The notes under the pieces were generated by a model. The model was not told where the DNA came from, made no database searches, and saw nothing but the letters and a program-made list of their open reading frames with translations. DNA of 64,000 nucleotides from Bolinopsis microptera (taxonomy: Eukaryota > Ctenophora > Tentaculata > Lobata > Bolinopsidae): NCBI RefSeq assembly GCF_026151205.1, contig NC_087076.1, positions 1,931,692-1,995,691 of the forward strand, written 5' to 3'. The translations under genes were made by a program, and so were the position numbers. Shown here piece by piece: positions 60,201 through 64,000 of the stretch. Position 1 is the stretch's first letter. Each line of letters starts with the position of its first letter.

Positions 60201-63200
60201 ACTGATTTTCTTCATCATATAGCTGTTGTAAGCCCCAGGTTTCGTCGTAATGTTGATATCTTTGCTCGTCAACACATACAGTTCCACGATACTTTGGAAG
60301 AGGTGGAGATAACATCTTTGGGGGGTAACATTGCTGCAGCTTAACGTTGAGATCGCTCCGTGTGTCATCATTTTGAGTTGATGATACCCTTGACAACTTA
60401 ATCACTTGTTCTCCCAACTTAACATCATTCTGGAAAACTGTTATCAATGTACCATGGAGCTGACCTTTCCCATCTTTACTGTCCCGCTGGAAATCAGAGT
60501 TATCAATGGCAAAATAGGGTCTTGTTTTTTTGCAGATTGTTAAAGGCACGTAGCAGTTGTTTTCATCTAAACAATGTACCTTGGCGTAACTCTCGATGCA
60601 ATCTTCAATGAGCTTTATTTTTTTGTAGTCTTCAGAAACGTTAAGGCCCTTCGTTTCCGTAATAATCTTTTTGCTCCGAGTACTGTTGTGGATGGAGAGT
60701 CCTAAACCAACAGAGAAAGGGGTTTCATTACTGTGGAATCGCTGTTGTGGGCCATTAACATCACCTTTGGCTAAGCTTCTTCTCACAGATCGATCACTTT
60801 TCGTGTTAATGGAGATGAGCTGACACAGCATATCTATTGTCTTGCTGGTTTCTTTAGCCTTAAATTGTGTAAGATCGCCGGTAACATCACCATACAGCAG
60901 CCATTTCAGAAACGATTTCAATTCAATAGGAGACTGGAATGAGGTAAAATCTCCTGTAAACGTCCATTTGCTTAGCTCTGCGTCCTCCATCGACTTTCGA
61001 ATCACAAGTGCTGCCTTACGAATATTCCACATATTAAGATCCTCAATCAATGCATCAACTGCAAAAGAGACAACTCTAGTAGAACATACAGTATCAGGAC
61101 GATTTTTTAGTGTGTTCGGGATGAAGACTATACCACTTAGATTGTCAAGAATCAATTCCTTAATGTGCTTTTTAAACTTATTTGCTCCAAGAACACTCTC
61201 ATCGACAGGAACATGGTGCGAAAAAATGGTGACGTACTGTTTATGTAGCTCCTTGGTATTGGTCCGAAAGTCTCTGTAACCAACAGTCTCGCACTTATCT
61301 AATAGCCAAATAAGAAACTCAAGGTCTACGGCCTGTCCTGGCTCGGTACTCTGCACCCTCTTCTGTTCAATTTGATCGGCATTTCTCTCTGCTTCAACCA
61401 AACACTTCTTATGATACATGATATCTCCAGCAACCGCATCTGGGACAGCTCTCAAGCGAATCCCAAGCTGTTCATCAGTAGTGACCCTAGCAATACGACA
61501 AAATGATTCACTTACAGGGAGAGTGAGAACGAGATGCAGTGTATCAGCTGTCCCCAGGCAGAACACACACGATCTGCGAACAGAAATAAAATAGAATCAA
61601 TTGAACTCCTGAATTTATCTTTAAGATTAATAATAATTAACAGTTAATTAGGGTTAATATTTATCAATTACATCACCAGCAACACGGCTAAACGGACACA
61701 AGGACAATATCACGAAAATAAACCGAAACGGACTCAATCACGCACACAGGGACAATATCACGCAAATAAACAGACTTTATCACGCACACAGGGACAATAT
61801 CACGCAAAAAACGGACTTAATCACGCACACAGGGACAATATCACGCAATTGAACAGACTTTATCACGCACACAGGGACAATATCACGCAAATGAACAGAC
61901 TTTATCACGCACACTGGGACAATATCACGCAAATGAACAGACTTTATCATGCACACAGGGACAATATCACGCAAATGAACAGACTTTATCACGCACACAG
62001 GGACAATATCACGCAAATGAACAGACTTTATCACGCACACGGGGACAATATCACGCAAATGAACAGACTTTATCACGCACACGGGGACAATATCACGCAA
62101 ATAAACAGAGTTGATTACGCACACAGGGACAATGTCACGCAAATGAACAGACTTTATCATGCACACAGGGACAATATCACGCAAATGAACAGACTTTATC
62201 ACGCACACAGGGACAATATCACGCAAATGAACAGACTTTATCACGCACAAAGGGACAATATCACGCAAATGAACAGACTTTATCAAGCAAATAACGTACT
62301 CCTACACGAACAGTTATAAGATAACACAATATGACCTTGTTTTAATTATTATCAATTTAAAACGAAAAGTGCTGCAGTCTTTTAAATCTAAAACTGACCT
62401 GAACACTGAAGACGGCAATGCTTGAGATCTTGTTAGTATTCCTTCATGAGGTTCAGGAGAGATGTGCGGGGGATCTTTATTAGCAGGCTTTCCTGGACCA
62501 CGATTTAGCTGACAGGGTTCTCCTGAGAAAATAAAATAATCAATACGCGTTTTGCATTTAATTCTATGTTTGCAACTGTCAGACAGCGACAGGATGCACA
62601 AATATGTAATTTTCATAAATTAAATTTAAAGGACAAAAGGCACCTGTAAAATTTTGAGTCAGTATATTTTTAAATGCCTTAATTGGTAATCAGAATCCAG
62701 TAAGAAGATGGTGGCTTAGTAAATACGTTGCATAAACTTTATACAAAAAGCACATAGACCGTACCTGAGTCAATCGATTCTTGGTAGCGCCGTTTGCACC
62801 GTTGAAGTTTACTTATGGAGCTGAATTCCTGATAACAGATGCGATGATACCAGCCAGATAGCAGGTCAATAGCAGTTTTGCCAGATTTTAGGAGAATTTG
62901 GCACGTCTCCAGTACCTTTTGGTCTCCCCAAGATGCTCGATCATGGACATTCTTAAGAAGCTTGTCGATAATTTCGACACTGCTTGGGCAACCTAGAAAC
63001 AAACACAATTAACTTATACATATAGTAAGAGGACATAAATTAGACCATGTACGATGTTTACACTGCAATATCGATATTCGGTACTGCACATTTGAAAGAC
63101 AAAACTGGACGATTACATAGCAAATGTTGTTGCTGATATTAATTCCTGCAACTAGTTATTCGTATACAAAAGTTTTGAAAAAACAAAGCGGGATATATAT

Positions 63201-63307
63201 AGCAATTTAAACTTACTTTTTGTTTGGTTGCCATGCACCTCTTGGCAAAGAATGCAGTTATCTAGTGTAAAGTCGACCCGACGACGTTTCAATTTAGACA
63301 AGATCAT
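57280..63307 (-). CDS. Putative transposase with XPG/FEN-like nuclease and CXC domains, 4 coding exons
   Basis: Coding exons are 63307-63217, 62992-62765, 62522-62399 and 61573-57280 (4737 bases, 1578 residues). All junctions are GT-AG and in phase. Exons 1-2 carry CILCQEVHGN and WYHRICYQEF, and the last junction makes RSCVFCLGTADTLHL, so Cys/His-rich binding modules are likely. Residues about 660-930 hold TLDLQLY (D667), GELHVVFAM, KFTKYFFALDLQNYARM and IGVDHCLEQVN (E914), a plausible RNase-H-type core. Residues 1150-1390 form an XPG/FEN-like nuclease: VIDGMG (D1157), VLVFDRYD (D1200), HEADTLLL (E1293, D1295), SPDTDVFIL (D1321, D1323) and FTGCDYTG (D1380). The C-terminus has a CXC cluster (CKCKKNKC, QCGC, CLC). 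No stop or frameshift, so the copy may be active. Long relatives are, as I recall, common in invertebrate genomes. Confidence 0.82.
61690..62290. repeat. 42-bp minisatellite in intron 3 of the transposase gene
   Basis: About 13 copies of a 42-base unit containing GGGACAATATCACGCAAATG and ACAGACTTTATCACGCACAC. Early units near 61690-61840 are shorter and more diverged. Since 42 is a multiple of three, both strands stay open (14-residue repeats), but splice sites at 62399 and 61573 place it in an intron. Confidence 0.9.
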
Positions 63308-63468
63308 GTAATAGCAATACTCTGAAAGTGAGGACGGTTAAATTAAATTTAAAAACTTACAAAAGTAAAAAGTAAGTTATATTATTAGATTGAATTCGAA
63401 TTTCTGACAATTTCTTTGTGCACAAATATTCATGGCATTATAAAAAGTTGAAAAAAGAGCACACGTAC

Positions 63469-63620
63469 CGATTGCAGTTCAAAACGAAAAATGTGAGAGA
63501 TCTTCGTCTATCGGGCATCCCTGGGGAAGGCAGGGCGGGCCTACGCCCCATACACCTCGAGTTTAAGTCTTCCTCCACAGAGCATTCCGATAGTATGAGC
63601 CCAGCAAGTTAGAGATCATC
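63469..63620 (-). other. Possible 5' untranslated exon of the transposase gene
   Basis: A comparatively GC-rich patch ends on the minus strand at a good donor, CGGTACGTGTG (GT at 63468-63467). The acceptor CTTTCAG at 63322 precedes the coding start. Splicing these puts an in-frame TGA shortly before ATG 63307, which supports that ATG as the start. No coding sequence is evident in the exon. 63640-63920 towards the TIR is AT-rich. Confidence 0.4.
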
Positions 63621-63920
63621 TTATCCCATCGTGCATACACAAATATATGTGTAATATATATGCATATATGCAGCGTGGGAATGCCAGGGACTGTCTTTTG
63701 CTTAATGTCTAATTGTTTACCAGACTTTGTGAAACCAGTTAACTTTAGTATTTGAACATTGTAATTAAGTTCTTGAGACTGAATAATTAAACAAAACGCT
63801 AAATATGGAAATATGTATTCGCAAAGTACTCATGTAACTGCACCCATTTTATCATAATTTGTTTCATTCTAATCTAGATAATATCAGAGAACGCGTTTCC
63901 TGAGCACATTGGCTTTAAAC

Positions 63921-64000
63921 AGATAGTTGCAACGTGTTTCTCGAGTCTTAAAACCCCTAGTTTGATATATAGCATGACAAATTCGACCAAAATTATCAAA
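63921..64000 (-). repeat. Right terminal inverted repeat (inner 80 bp, continues beyond window)
   Basis: Reverse complement of 56820-56899. It reaches the last base of the window still matching, so the true end lies outside. Confidence 0.92.

Larger units (their letters stand above)
56702..64000. mobile_element. DNA transposon with long terminal inverted repeats, right end beyond window
   Basis: 56820-56899 is the reverse complement of 63921-64000 with 78 of 80 bases matching. The repeat clearly continues outward past 64000, and on the left probably to about 56702 where the LINE frame ends. Inside lies a single minus-strand spliced gene for a protein of about 1578 residues with nuclease and cysteine-rich domains. 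Element length is at least 7.2 kb. The exact termini and target duplication cannot be read here. It resembles the Academ superfamily in coding an XPG-type nuclease; that is from memory and needs a search. Confidence 0.8.

Noticed and set aside
61780-62319. Open frames of 14-residue repeats on both strands, or a CRISPR-like array
   Set aside because: The 42-bp units are contiguous with no unique spacers, lie within a well-supported intron of a eukaryotic transposon, and have no cas genes, so it is a minisatellite.

Overview
The window is eukaryotic and metazoan. It has spliced genes with GT-AG introns, a replication-dependent histone cluster with 3' stem-loops in place of poly(A) signals, an animal-type TESK-like kinase, two 5S rRNA sequences, and a dense load of retrotransposons and DNA transposons (CR1/jockey-type LINEs, DIRS-like and Ty3-like relics, a tRNA-derived SINE, MITEs). 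It is AT-rich. The transposon mix would suit an invertebrate such as a cnidarian or another early-branching animal, but nothing seen here fixes the phylum.

Layout. 1-4.6 kb: the last five exons of a TESK/LIMK-family kinase on +, one intron apparently GC-AG, with a MITE in another intron. 5.4-12.2 kb: three LINE copies (one nearly complete, two 3' fragments), then a solitary 5S rRNA sequence at 12.33 kb. 12.5-20.4 kb: mostly non-coding, with microsatellites, hairpins and a foldback-like repeat element. 20.4-29.6 kb: a histone cluster of order H4(+) H3(+) H2A(-) H2B(+) 5S(+) H1(-), then a second copy of H4-H3-partial H2A offset by about 6.1 kb. H4 and H3 are perfect in both copies, while H2A, H2B, the 5S and H1 in the single-copy stretch between them carry many small indels.

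30-46 kb: a mosaic array of related units made from DIRS-type gag fragments, a shared AT-rich segment of about 1 kb and a repeated 61-codon ORF. It is interrupted by a 1.49-kb insertion carrying an RRM-type ORF, a dimeric MITE with exact target duplication, and a Tc1/mariner fragment. It ends in the longest DIRS-like copy, gag plus a truncated reverse transcriptase. 47-51 kb: LINE 5' relics, an integrase relic and an unidentified acidic ORF. 51.6-53.3 kb: a purine-only-like (GGA)-rich minisatellite. 53.9-56.7 kb: a minus-strand LINE split by a SINE.

56.7-64 kb (running off the end): a DNA transposon with terminal inverted repeats of at least 80 bp. It encodes, on -, one spliced protein modelled here at 1578 residues. 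From N- to C-terminus it has zinc-finger-like CxxC motifs, a putative RNase-H-fold transposase core, an XPG/FEN-like nuclease domain with its acidic residues intact, and a CXC (tesmin/TSO1-like) cysteine cluster. This is the most interesting system in the window. The architecture resembles what I recall of Academ-superfamily transposons; that assignment is inference.
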